64,000 nt of DNA from Actinomycetota bacterium (GTDB lineage: Bacteria; Actinomycetota; Actinomycetes; S36-B12). The stretch covers positions 124,001 through 188,000 of the forward strand of contig JADKGE010000003.1 of the NCBI GenBank assembly GCA_016717115.1. Reading direction: 5' to 3'. Every line of letters starts with the position of its first letter. Position 1 is the stretch's first letter. The notes under the pieces are model-generated. The model was not told the origin of the DNA. It saw only the letters and a list, made by a program, of their open reading frames with translations, and made no database searches. Positions 42,381-51,518 of this stretch are shown in pieces. Position numbers and translations under genes: made by a program.

Positions 42381-43775
42381 TCAATGCCGGAACGACTCGG
42401 TGTGGCTCGGGTCGTGCGGGAGGCGGGCGGTGAGGCCTCCGAGGAATGTCGTCGCACGAGCCAGGTCGTCGAAGAACAAGTCGGCGAGGTCGTGGTCGAA
42501 GCCGTTGCGGACGACGACGCGGAGCCCGGCGACCTCGGTGAGGTTTGCCGGCAGGGTGTACGCCGGCACCTGCCAACCGCGTTCGCGCATCTTGGCCGAC
42601 ACGTCGAACACGGTGTAGTTCGTCACGTCTGGCTTGAGGCGGAAGAAGAAGACCGGCAGTTCCGAGCCATCCGACAGGAGCTCGTAGGGGCCGAGTTCGG
42701 CAATCCTTGACGAGAGGTAGAGGGCCGTGTCGCGGCAGGCCTGCTGGACCTCTCGGTAGCCCTCGCGGCCCAGCCGGATGAGGTTGTAGTACTGAGCAAT
42801 GACCTGCGCCCCAGGTCGGGAGAAGTTGAGGGCGAAGGTGGGCATGTCCCCGCCGAGGTAGTTGACGTGGAAGACGAGGTCGTCGGGCAGGTCCTCGGGA
42901 GTACGCCAGATCACCCACCCAACGCCCGGGTACACGAGGCCGTACTTGTGGCCGGAGGAATTGATGGAGCGGACGCGGGGAACGCGGAAGTCCCACTCGA
43001 GGTCAGGATCCAGGAAGGGGGCGACGAAGCCACCGGAGGCGGCGTCGACGTGAACCGGGATGTCCGGGCCACCGGCCGCGGCCAGCGCGTCGAGGGCGTC
43101 GGCGATCTCCTTGACCGGCTCGTACGATCCGTCGAACGTCGAGCCGAGGATGGCGACGACGCCGATGGTGTTCTCATCGCAGAGCTTGAGTGCTTCGGCG
43201 GCGTTGAGCTGCAGGCGTCCCTCCTCGATGGGGGCGTACCGCGGCTCCACGTCCCAGTACCGGCAGAACTTCTCCCACACGACCTGGACGTTGATGCCCA
43301 TCACCAGGTTCGGCTTGTCGGAGGGCAGGCCCGCTTCCGCTCGTCGCTGACGCCACTTCCACTTCAGCGCGAGGCCGCCGAGCATCACTGCTTCGCTCGA
43401 GCCTGTCGTCGATGTGCCGGTCGCGCTCTCGTGACTCGGCGAGTTCCACAGGTGGGACAGCATCCTTACGCATCGCGCTTCGATCTCGGCCGTCTGCGGA
43501 TACTCGTCCTTGTCGATCATGTTCTTGTCGGCGGTCTCGGCGAAGAGCCGGTCGGCTTCCTCGTCCATGAACGTGGTGACGAACGTGGCAACGTTCTGGC
43601 GTGAGTTGCCGTCCAGCATCAACTCGTCATGGATCAGCCGGTAGGCGACGCGCGGATCCATCCCGTCGTCCGGGATGGTGTCCTTGGGGATGCCGATCGC
43701 GGCCCTCGGCCGCGCGTACACGGGAGCGATGGCGAGCCGGCGAAGGTCTTCAGCTTCATTGCGATGCAGGGCCAC
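42381..43775 (-). CDS. gad: Glutamate decarboxylase
   Basis: A 464-residue PLP enzyme that converts glutamate to GABA and consumes a proton. The PLP lysine is K277 in SINSSGHKYGLVYPGVGW, one residue from E. coli GadB K276. The blocks TGSSEAVMLGGLALKWKWR and HVDAASGGFVAPF match GAD. The protein ends shortly after the conserved RVVVRNGF segment, with the extended His-containing C-terminal tail also seen in acid-resistance GADs (HTESFRH). No GABA antiporter gene is adjacent. It is divergent from the G6PD gene, with about 190 bases between them for both promoters. Confidence 0.93.
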   Translation of the reverse strand: MALHRNEAEDLRRLAIAPVYARPRAAIGIPKDTIPDDGMDPRVAYRLIHDELMLDGNSRQNVATFVTTFMDEEADRLFAETADKNMIDKDEYPQTAEIEARCVRMLSHLWNSPSHESATGTSTTGSSEAVMLGGLALKWKWRQRRAEAGLPSDKPNLVMGINVQVVWEKFCRYWDVEPRYAPIEEGRLQLNAAEALKLCDENTIGVVAILGSTFDGSYEPVKEIADALDALAAAGGPDIPVHVDAASGGFVAPFLDPDLEWDFRVPRVRSINSSGHKYGLVYPGVGWVIWRTPEDLPDDLVFHVNYLGGDMPTFALNFSRPGAQVIAQYYNLIRLGREGYREVQQACRDTALYLSSRIAELGPYELLSDGSELPVFFFRLKPDVTNYTVFDVSAKMRERGWQVPAYTLPANLTEVAGLRVVVRNGFDHDLADLFFDDLARATTFLGGLTARLPHDPSHTESFRH

Positions 43776-43967
43776 GCGGTCAAGTTAGTGGATCTCCCGC
43801 ATGCTCGCACGCAGTTCTCTGACGAGCGGGCTGCCCTCGTCACCGCCGCTGGCCAACGGACAGTGAACGCGGCATGAAGAGTTGTGACGGTTTGCGGCGG
43901 CCAGTGCTCGTAGGGTGAAACGGTGGGCACGAGCATGCTGCCCGCTGACCCCAAGGAGGACGACGCT

Positions 43968-45416
43968 GTGAGTGAGTCAACGCGCGATGCCCCAGCGGAT
44001 CCTGAGTCGGGCCCGTCGGCCGACGTGCTGGTGATCTTCGGGATCACTGGGGACCTCGCCAGAGTGATGACGTTCAGATCGCTGTACCGACTCGAGCGCC
44101 GAGGGCTCCTGACGTGCCCGATCGTGGGTGTGGCGGTGGACGACTGGACGCTCGACCACCTCGTCGATCGGGCGCGGACGTCGATAGTCGCGACGGGCGA
44201 GGTTCTCGACGAGGAGGTGTTCGCTCGGCTGACGGCCCGGCTGTCCTATGTTCAGGGCGACTTCGCCGAGGCATCGACGTACACCCGTGTCGGCGCCGCC
44301 ATCGAGGGCACGGCGACACCGGTGTTCTACCTGGAGATTCCGCCGTTCCTATTCGCGACCGTCATCAAAGGCCTGGCGGACGCGGGTCTGACCGCGTCGG
44401 CGCGCGTGGTGGTGGAGAAGCCCTTCGGGCATGACCAGGATTCCGCTCACGCGTTGGCGATGGAACTCCACCAGTACGTCGACGAGTCGCAGCTGTACCG
44501 GATCGATCACTACCTGGGGAAGATGGGGGTGGAGGAGATCTTGTTCCTGCGCTTCGCGAACCGGCTGCTGGAGCCGGTCTGGAACAGCAACCACGTGGAG
44601 TCCGTCCACATCACGATGGCGGAGGAGTTCGGTGTCGACGGCCGGGGGCGGTTCTACGAGCCGGTCGGTGCACTCCGTGACGTCGTCGTGAACCATCTCA
44701 TGCAGGTCGTGGCCGTCGCCGCGATGGAGCCGCCCGCGGGGGGCACCCCGAGAGACTTCAAGGATGCCGTCACCACGATCTTCCGCGCCATCCGCCCGGC
44801 AGACCCGTCGACCTATGTTCGCGGCCAGTACGACGGCTACCTGACGGTGGATGGCGTTGCCCCGGATTCCACCACCGAGACGTACGTCGCGCTTCGACTG
44901 GACATCGAGAACTGGCGGTGGTCCGGTGTCCCCTTCTTCATCCGAGCCGGCAAGGGTCTGCCTCTCACTCAGACCGAGATCCGCCTGGTGTTCAAGCACG
45001 CACCGCAACTCGGTTTCGCAGTGGCGGCCAGACGGACCCAGCCCAACCAGCTCGTGATCCGACTCGATCCGTCCACGGGGGTCCAGATGGTCCTGGACGC
45101 GCGACGCGCCGACGCCACCCACGCGGCTCCCATCGAGCTCGACGTGACCTTCGCGGAGATGGGAGGGGAGGGAGCGACCCCGTACGAGGTGCTCCTTCAC
45201 GCAGCGATGGTTGGGAGGGACGCCCGCTTCACCAGGCAGGACGCCATCGAGGAGTGCTGGCGGATCATGCAACCCCTCCTCGACTCGCCGCCCCCCTTGC
45301 ACGTCTACCCGCGCGGGAGCTGGGGTCCCGAGGCGGCGGACGCCATGGTCGAGGATCACGGCGGCTGGTACGCCCCCTGGCTCGCACCTCAGGCATCGCA
45401 CCCGACGGCAGGATGA
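43968..45416 (+). CDS. Glucose-6-phosphate dehydrogenase-like protein (variant)
   Basis: A 482-residue member of the G6PD family (oxidative pentose-phosphate pathway). The active-site block RIDHYLGK has H181, and the catalytic-base His is H243 in VVNHLMQV, matching L. mesenteroides H178 and H240. The NADP-binding motif is GITGDLARVMTF, so the lysine at the position of L. mesenteroides K21 is replaced by Met34. AAGGAGG eight bases before GTG 43968 sets the start; GTG 43923 and ATG 43935 also lie in frame. The GH63 gene follows after four bases, so glucose liberated there may be a related substrate. Confidence 0.87.
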   Translation: MSESTRDAPADPESGPSADVLVIFGITGDLARVMTFRSLYRLERRGLLTCPIVGVAVDDWTLDHLVDRARTSIVATGEVLDEEVFARLTARLSYVQGDFAEASTYTRVGAAIEGTATPVFYLEIPPFLFATVIKGLADAGLTASARVVVEKPFGHDQDSAHALAMELHQYVDESQLYRIDHYLGKMGVEEILFLRFANRLLEPVWNSNHVESVHITMAEEFGVDGRGRFYEPVGALRDVVVNHLMQVVAVAAMEPPAGGTPRDFKDAVTTIFRAIRPADPSTYVRGQYDGYLTVDGVAPDSTTETYVALRLDIENWRWSGVPFFIRAGKGLPLTQTEIRLVFKHAPQLGFAVAARRTQPNQLVIRLDPSTGVQMVLDARRADATHAAPIELDVTFAEMGGEGATPYEVLLHAAMVGRDARFTRQDAIEECWRIMQPLLDSPPPLHVYPRGSWGPEAADAMVEDHGGWYAPWLAPQASHPTAG

Positions 45417-45420
45417 ACCG

Positions 45421-48093
45421 ATGGCCAAGACGAAGGGGCTGGAGGAGACCGTCGAGCGAAGGCGCCTCGCGGAGGCCACGGGTCGAGCCGAGTCAGACCT
45501 GTTCTCTGCGAACCCTTGGTACGAATGGGGTCCGTATCTGAGCGAGCGGGCCTGGGGAACCGTCCGCGAGGATTACTCGGCCAGCGGAGATGCCTGGAGT
45601 TCGTTCCCTCATGATCACGCCAGGTCTCGTGCGTATCGCTGGAACGAGGACGGAATGGCGGGCATCTCCGACATCCGCCACGAATTGTGCCTTGGTCTTG
45701 CGCTGTGGAACGGCGAGGACCCGATCATCAAGGAGCGCATGTTCGGGCTGTCCGGACCCGAAGGGAACCACGGAGAGGATGCCAAGGAGTACTGGTGGTA
45801 CCTGGAGGGTCTGCCGAGCCACGCGCTCCTGCACTGGCGCTACCACTACCCGCAGGCCGCCTACCCCTACGAACGGCTCGTGCACCACGGCCGCGGCCTG
45901 GACGATCGCGAACTTGAGCTGCTGGACACCGGCGTCTTCGACGACGACCGGTACTGGTCGGTCGACGTCACGTACGCGAAGCGAAGCCCCACTGATGTTC
46001 TTATGCGGATCGTCCTGGAGAACCACGGGCCCGAGGACGCCACGATCGACGTGATGCCGACTCTGTGGTTCCGCAATACCTGGTCCTGGGGCGATGGATC
46101 GGCGCGACCCCGGATTGAATGGGACGACATGGGGCTGGTGGTCAGCGAGCACGCACTCGCCGGCTACCGGCTCGACGCCGCTGCCGCTCCCGACGGGTCG
46201 ATGCCCCAGGCGTTGTTCTGCGAGAACGACACGAACGCGGAAAGGATCTTCGGCGCGGAAACTACGCCGCCCTATCCGAAGGACGGCATCAACGACCACG
46301 TCGTGTCGGGTGCGCCGACGGTCAATCCGGACGGATTCGGCACGAAGGCGGCACTGCGCTACCGACTGACGGTGCCGGCAGGCACGGCGTCCGAGTTGCG
46401 GCTGCGTCTGCATGGCCCGGCCGACCCGTCATCGACGGACGCGGAGTGGTCCGGTTCGGCCTTCGACGACGTCGTTGCGGCCCGTGAGGCGGACGCGAAC
46501 GAGTTCTACGCGGCCCTTGCGCCTGCCGGCACCACGGACGAGGAGATGAGGGTCCTGCGGCAGGCCTCGGCCGGGCTCGTGTGGAGCAAGCAGATGTACC
46601 GGTACCAAGTGCCCCGCTGGTTGGATGGCGATCCGGACCAGCCGCCGCTCCCCGACAGCCACCGCCACGGCCGAAACCGCGCCTGGCGGCACCTTGACGC
46701 CTACGACGTGCTGGCAATGCCGGATCCGTGGGAGTACCCATGGTTCGCGGCGTGGGACCTCGGGTTCCACGCGGTCGCGTGGGCGCACTTGGACCCCGCC
46801 TTCGCCAAGTACCAGTTGGTGGTCCTGCTGCGCGAGTGGTTCCAGCATCCCAACGGCGCCCTCCCCGCGTACGAATGGAACTTCGACGACGTGAACCCGC
46901 CGGTGCATGTCATGGCGGCCCTGCGGGTGTACCGGATCGACGGCAGCCGCGATCGGGAGTTCCTCGAGAGGGTCTTCCAGAAGCTACTGGTCAACTACAC
47001 GTGGTGGCTCAATCGACAGGACGCGGATGGCAACAACCTGTTCTCGGGCGGATTCCTGGGACTCGACAACATCAGTCCGATCGATCGCTCCAACCTGCCG
47101 GAGGGAGCGAGTCTCGAGCAGGCAGACGGCACCGCGTGGATGGCCTACTACGCGCTGTCCATGCTCGTCATCGCCGGAGAGCTCGCCGAGACGAACGTCG
47201 TCTACGAGGACATGGTCATCAAGTTCCTCGAGCACTTCGTGCATATTGCCCGAGCGCTCGATAGGCAGGGACTCTACGATCCGCAAGACGGCTTCTACTA
47301 TGACCGACTCGTGCTCGAGTCGGGGTACGCGACATCGGTAAGAGTCCGCACGATCGCGGGTCTCATCCCGCTGCTGCCCGCTGTGGGCTTGGCGACGAAG
47401 GACATCGAGGCCGCCGACCGTCTGGGCAAGCGATTCGCCCGCGTGCGCCAGAACTTCGTGGACACGGGCGGCAGCATGGATGGCCGAGTGCGCGGGATAG
47501 GTGATGACAGTGTCGTCCTGGTGTCGGTCATCAACCCGGCAGACCTGCCTCTCACGCTGAGAGAGTTCTTCGACGAGGCTGCGTTCCTGTCACCGCACGG
47601 CCTGCGCTCAGTCTCCAAGAGGTACGAGGGCAACCCGTACACCCTCGACGGCGTCCCGGGCGCGACCATCGACTACCAGCCAGCCGAGTCGAGCACCGCC
47701 ATGTTCGGTGGAAACTCGAACTGGCGAGGGCCGGTCTGGCTGCCTCTCAACTACCTCGCGATCCGTCAGTTCGCGGTGTTCCAGCGATTCTTCGGAGACA
47801 GCCTCACCTTCGAGTACCCGACCGGCTCGGGCGAGCAGCGCTCGCTCGGGCAGATCGCACAGGACCTGGCCGATCGGACGATCGCCATCTGGCTGCCAGG
47901 TCCGGACGGGCGCCGGCCCGTCTTCGGCGACACCGAGCGCTTCCAGGAGGACCCGGCCTGGAAGGACAACCTCCTGTTCTTCGAGTACTTCCACGGCGAC
48001 AATGGCGCGGGTCTGGGGGCCTCTCACCAGACAGGCTGGACGGCACTCGTGGTGGATCTGATCCTCGACCCGCCCGTTCCCCGCAGCGGATAG
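45421..48093 (+). CDS. GH63-type glucosidase
   Basis: An 890-residue protein of the bacterial GH63/MGH1-like group with no signal peptide. The family entry DYSASGDAWSSFPHDHARSRAYRWNEDGMAGISD is nearly complete, as is KERMFGLSGPEGNHGEDAKEYWWYLE. A (alpha/alpha)6 barrel follows, with PWFAAWDLGFHAVAWA and GPVWLPLNYLAI. Characterised relatives cleave alpha-glucosides, mannosylglycerate or glucosylglycerate. It starts four bases after the G6PD-like gene in an apparent two-gene operon, so cytoplasmic breakdown of a glucose-containing compatible solute or oligosaccharide is plausible (inference). Confidence 0.87.
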   Translation: MAKTKGLEETVERRRLAEATGRAESDLFSANPWYEWGPYLSERAWGTVREDYSASGDAWSSFPHDHARSRAYRWNEDGMAGISDIRHELCLGLALWNGEDPIIKERMFGLSGPEGNHGEDAKEYWWYLEGLPSHALLHWRYHYPQAAYPYERLVHHGRGLDDRELELLDTGVFDDDRYWSVDVTYAKRSPTDVLMRIVLENHGPEDATIDVMPTLWFRNTWSWGDGSARPRIEWDDMGLVVSEHALAGYRLDAAAAPDGSMPQALFCENDTNAERIFGAETTPPYPKDGINDHVVSGAPTVNPDGFGTKAALRYRLTVPAGTASELRLRLHGPADPSSTDAEWSGSAFDDVVAAREADANEFYAALAPAGTTDEEMRVLRQASAGLVWSKQMYRYQVPRWLDGDPDQPPLPDSHRHGRNRAWRHLDAYDVLAMPDPWEYPWFAAWDLGFHAVAWAHLDPAFAKYQLVVLLREWFQHPNGALPAYEWNFDDVNPPVHVMAALRVYRIDGSRDREFLERVFQKLLVNYTWWLNRQDADGNNLFSGGFLGLDNISPIDRSNLPEGASLEQADGTAWMAYYALSMLVIAGELAETNVVYEDMVIKFLEHFVHIARALDRQGLYDPQDGFYYDRLVLESGYATSVRVRTIAGLIPLLPAVGLATKDIEAADRLGKRFARVRQNFVDTGGSMDGRVRGIGDDSVVLVSVINPADLPLTLREFFDEAAFLSPHGLRSVSKRYEGNPYTLDGVPGATIDYQPAESSTAMFGGNSNWRGPVWLPLNYLAIRQFAVFQRFFGDSLTFEYPTGSGEQRSLGQIAQDLADRTIAIWLPGPDGRRPVFGDTERFQEDPAWKDNLLFFEYFHGDNGAGLGASHQTGWTALVVDLILDPPVPRSG

Positions 48094-48111
48094 GGCGTGT
48101 CACCGAGGAAG

Positions 48112-48137
48112 CCCGCCAGCACGCGGTGCGGGGCGGG
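48112..48137. terminator. Hairpin terminator candidate behind the GH63 gene
   Basis: Outer arms CCCGCC/GGCGGG enclose an inner GCAC-GCG-GTGC stem. It begins 19 bases after the GH63 stop and is followed by a short TT. Confidence 0.45.
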
Positions 48138-48217
48138 TTCGCGGTAGGTTTCAGTGTCTTCTCCGGAAGCCGAGCAGCCGCCCGACACCGGCGCTGACGG
48201 GAGTTCCGGGAGAAGAC

Positions 48218-48799
48218 GTGACAACGCGTGGCACGCTGGCCGTGCTTGTCGGTGCTGTTGTCCTGACCCTTGGCAACCTCCCCTTCGCCCCGTCGTCCGC
48301 GGCTGACGCCGACCCCCCAACTTGGGCCAGTGCGACCCTTACCACCGATCCGACGACCGGCCTGACGACCGCGACGTTCACCGTTGCCCGGCCGAAGAGC
48401 GCGGCGGTCATCCTGGACGACTCCGGTGGAGGGACGGTCTACTTCTTCACGCAGGGCGGCCTGCGCTTCGAGGGGAACGGCACCGCGATCGACTTGACGA
48501 ACATCCTTTTCGCCTTCGACAACGCCGTCGGCATCGACATGACGCCCAACGGGCTGGATCCCATCGACGGTTATGCCATAGGCCCGCTGATGACGATGCC
48601 GCTAGCCGTCAAGCAGGGTGTCGTGGCCTTCACCTCGCCGAGGTTCCGGGTGCAGGAGCCACTCAGCGAGCTGCTGAGAGGCGACGTCATGACCGGATCC
48701 GGCCGAGGGGACGGCCCGGTTCCGTCGATGACCCGCCGCGCCATCCCGCTCGGGTACGCGGCCGTCTCGATCAAGGTGACTCCGATCCACCAGCCGTGA
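48218..48799 (+). CDS. Secreted protein of unknown family (paralogue A)
   Basis: A 193-residue exported protein with a signal peptide of about 28 residues. The mature part is predicted to be beta-rich. The tail SELLRGDVMTGSGRGDGPVPSMTRRAIPLGYAAVSIKV is closely similar in layout to the end of the next gene's product, so the two are paralogues. I know no family for it. A GTG start follows GGGAGAAG. The neighbours (GH63 before, GH13 after) do not reveal the role. Confidence 0.6.
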   Translation: MTTRGTLAVLVGAVVLTLGNLPFAPSSAADADPPTWASATLTTDPTTGLTTATFTVARPKSAAVILDDSGGGTVYFFTQGGLRFEGNGTAIDLTNILFAFDNAVGIDMTPNGLDPIDGYAIGPLMTMPLAVKQGVVAFTSPRFRVQEPLSELLRGDVMTGSGRGDGPVPSMTRRAIPLGYAAVSIKVTPIHQP

Positions 48800-48835
48800 G
48801 AAGCCATTGCCAGAACGATCCTCGAGGGAGAAGCC

Positions 48836-49534
48836 GTGCGAGTTAGGCGAACGCTCACTGCAATCATCAGCGTGTCCGCGCTGACGCTGGTCATCGCTCC
48901 CCCGGCGGTGAGCGCAGGAGCCACTCCGACGGGGGTGGCGTCGGCCGTCCGCTGGTACGAGGGCAAGACGGGAACGGTTCAGTGGGCCATCGGATCGGAG
49001 TTCCTGGCGCAGCTGGATCAGGCGGGCGCAGTCCTCAGCTTCTGCAGTGCGGCCAAGATCGCGGTCGACGAGAGCTCGGGCGTCACGATCGTCACGATGC
49101 CGGCCCACGGCAGCTCAGCGATCCGACTCAACGCGCGCGACAGCAGCATGGACGGATCCGCGGACTGCGCGGCCACCATCACCGGGAACAACACGTCGGT
49201 CGAGCTCACCACGCTGGGCTTCGACGTGGCCAGCGCATACCCCTCTGGTATCAGCGCCAGCGTCAACGACGAGCGCGCGGTGCTCGGCAGCGGCGCTCGC
49301 ATGAAGCTGCCGAAGCAGGCGGTGCGCAACAAGATCACGGTGGTGTCACCGGTCCTCCTCGTCGATTCGACGTTCGCCGATCTGCTCCGCGGACCGCAGG
49401 ATGCATCCGGCGCCTACACAGGGCCCGTGCCGACGATGACCACTGAGCCCACGACGCTCGGTCTGTTCCAGCTGTCGCTGAAGGTCAAGGTGACGAAGGT
49501 TGGCCCTATGTCCAGCGGCAATTCGGAAGGCTGA
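48836..49534 (+). CDS. Secreted protein of unknown family (paralogue B)
   Basis: A 232-residue exported protein with a signal peptide (about 1-27, ending VSAG). Its C-terminal segment ADLLRGPQDASGAYTGPVPTMTTEPTTLGLFQLSLKVKV parallels the product of 48218 (LLRG, then a Gly-containing spacer, then GPVPxMT, then LG and an alternating beta-strand). One Cys pair (FCSAAK and DCAATI) could form a disulfide. It has a GTG start with GAGGGAGAA upstream. The function is unknown. Confidence 0.6.
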   Translation: MRVRRTLTAIISVSALTLVIAPPAVSAGATPTGVASAVRWYEGKTGTVQWAIGSEFLAQLDQAGAVLSFCSAAKIAVDESSGVTIVTMPAHGSSAIRLNARDSSMDGSADCAATITGNNTSVELTTLGFDVASAYPSGISASVNDERAVLGSGARMKLPKQAVRNKITVVSPVLLVDSTFADLLRGPQDASGAYTGPVPTMTTEPTTLGLFQLSLKVKVTKVGPMSSGNSEG

Positions 49535-49561
49535 GAAGCTCGGCCTGTCGTCGTCGCGAGG

Positions 49562-50890
49562 TCAGCCGCGAAGCACGGCCCAGCCATGCGCGGGCACGGT
49601 GATGCTGGTCTCGGCACCCGCCGGGCTGATGTGGCACTCGCCGGCCAGGACGCTCGCCACGTCGGGAGCCGGAACGGTCGCGGGCTCGTCCGCGAGGTTC
49701 AGGGCCACGACGAGCTCGTGGCCCTCGCCATGGCTGGTGTAGACGCAGTGGTCGTTGGTCAGGTGATCGACGCTTGTCCGCGCCTGGTGTAGCCAAGGGT
49801 GGCGTCGGCGCAGGCCGATGAGGATCTGGTGGAGCTCGAACACCGGTCGACCGACGGGATCGAGCTGTCCGGGTTCGCTGGGGAACGCGGGCCGAACGGC
49901 GTCGTCTCCACCCGCTCGGTCCTCCTTGATCCCCCGGAAGCCCTGCTCGTCTCCGTAGTAGATGCATGGTGTGCCGCCGACTGTGAAGAGGACGGCGAGT
50001 GCGTGGGCCAGGTGGCGCGGGTCGGTGAGCTTGCTGGCGACGCGGGTGACGTCGTGGTTGCCAACGAAGGTGAACGGAGCGAAGGACTCGAGCAGTTCGT
50101 CGTGGCGCTTCATCGTCCACGCGAGCTCGTGGAGATTGCCGTCGTTCAGGGAGCTCCAGATGGACTTCCACAGTTCGTACTCGGTGACGGAGTCCAGGCC
50201 GGTTTCACTCACGTACTCCGCGTAGTCACCGTGGATGACCTCGCCCATGAAGTACGCGTCGGGATGTCGCTCGCGGACCCTCGGCAGGACGGCAGCCCAG
50301 AATGATGCGGGCACCGCGTACGCGGCGTCCAGTCGCCAGCCATCGCAACCCCGGTCGAGCCAGTGGCACATGACCTCCACGACGAAGTCGGCCACGGCCG
50401 GTGAGGCGTGATTGAGCGCGACGAGCTGGCGATGGCCCTCGAAGTCCTCGTAGTCCGGCTCGTCCAGGCCGGTTGCCGGCCACTGCAGGTGGAACCAGTC
50501 GGCCGCGGGCGACGTGGGACCGTCCCGCAGCGCCTCCCGGAAGCGGGGGAAGTCCCGACCCACGTGGTTGAACACGCCGTCCAGAAGCACGCGGATGCCA
50601 CGGGCGTGCGCCTGAGCGACCAGTGCATCGACGTCGTCCGTGTCGCCCAGTCGGCGATCCACGGAGAAGTAGTCCACGGTGTCGTAGCCGTGCGATGCTG
50701 CCTCGAAGATGGGGCCCAGCAGCAGGCCCGACGCGCCGAGCTCGATCAGGTAGTCCAGCCACCCCTCCAGTGCCGGGAGCCGATGCTGGACCCCGAGGCC
50801 CAGAGGCAACTGCTCCTTGGGGGCATCGAGGAAGCCCAAGGGGTAGACCTGCCACCAGATCGCATGCTCCACCCACGCTGGCTCGGCCAC
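49562..50890 (-). CDS. Alpha-amylase family glycosidase (GH13)
   Basis: A 442-residue GH13 enzyme without signal peptide. The four conserved regions are present: DGVFNHVG (region I), GWRLDAAY with the nucleophile Asp (II), MGEVIHGDY with the acid/base Glu (III) and FVGNHDVTR with the transition-state Asp (IV). The compact size and YGDEQGFRGIKEDRAGGDDAVR segment resemble neopullulanase, cyclomaltodextrinase or alpha-glucosidase types more than extracellular amylases. It probably acts on cytoplasmic maltodextrins. Confidence 0.88.
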   Translation of the reverse strand: MAEPAWVEHAIWWQVYPLGFLDAPKEQLPLGLGVQHRLPALEGWLDYLIELGASGLLLGPIFEAASHGYDTVDYFSVDRRLGDTDDVDALVAQAHARGIRVLLDGVFNHVGRDFPRFREALRDGPTSPAADWFHLQWPATGLDEPDYEDFEGHRQLVALNHASPAVADFVVEVMCHWLDRGCDGWRLDAAYAVPASFWAAVLPRVRERHPDAYFMGEVIHGDYAEYVSETGLDSVTEYELWKSIWSSLNDGNLHELAWTMKRHDELLESFAPFTFVGNHDVTRVASKLTDPRHLAHALAVLFTVGGTPCIYYGDEQGFRGIKEDRAGGDDAVRPAFPSEPGQLDPVGRPVFELHQILIGLRRRHPWLHQARTSVDHLTNDHCVYTSHGEGHELVVALNLADEPATVPAPDVASVLAGECHISPAGAETSITVPAHGWAVLRG

Positions 50891-51005
50891 GCTCGCTCCT
50901 CCTCGGTGCTTGGCATCCTGTCACGACTGTGAGCACTTCCAGGAGGCGGACGGCTACGCGCTCGGCCTACACTTGCTTGGCGAGATCTCCGGAAGGGGGC
51001 TCCCA

Positions 51006-51518
51006 ATGCCGACGGATCGCAGGTCGGGGCCACGAGTGCCGCCGCGCTGGTTCGTCCGATCGTTCTGGTCCGTTCACCGTGCGGTCTACCGCGTGACGGG
51101 CGGCCACCTCGGCCTGTGGCGGCCCAACCGCAAGAAGTGGGGTGCGCTGAGCCTGACGACGACCGGGCGTCGCTCCGGTCGCGAGCGCGGCGTCATCATC
51201 GGCTACTTCGAGGACGGCCCCAACTACGTCTCCATGGCGATGAACGGCTGGTCGCCGGGCGAGCCCGCCTGGTGGCTCAATCTGCAGGCACATCCCGACG
51301 CCGTGGTCGACGTCGGGGCCGGGCGAATCGCCGTCAAGGGGCGTGCCGCGACGGGTGACGAACGGGCGCGACTCTGGTCCACGTTCCAGGACCTGGACGG
51401 GGACCTCGACGCGTACGAGGCGCTGCGTGGCCAGGAGACGGCGGTCGTGGTGCTGGAGCCGTGCCCGGTTCCTCCGCGAGATCAGTCCATGACGTCCGAT
51501 CGGGGGAGGACCGCATGA
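51006..51518 (+). CDS. F420-dependent (Ddn-type) oxidoreductase
   Basis: A 170-residue protein of the deazaflavin-dependent nitroreductase/quinone reductase family. The split-barrel motif LSLTTTGRRSGRERGVIIGYFEDGPNYV and NLQAHPDAVVDVG are diagnostic. These enzymes use reduced coenzyme F420 to reduce quinones and other electrophiles, and F420 itself is an actinobacterial marker. GGAAGGGGG precedes ATG 51006. Its stop overlaps the start of the flavodoxin gene. Confidence 0.87.
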   Translation: MPTDRRSGPRVPPRWFVRSFWSVHRAVYRVTGGHLGLWRPNRKKWGALSLTTTGRRSGRERGVIIGYFEDGPNYVSMAMNGWSPGEPAWWLNLQAHPDAVVDVGAGRIAVKGRAATGDERARLWSTFQDLDGDLDAYEALRGQETAVVVLEPCPVPPRDQSMTSDRGRTA

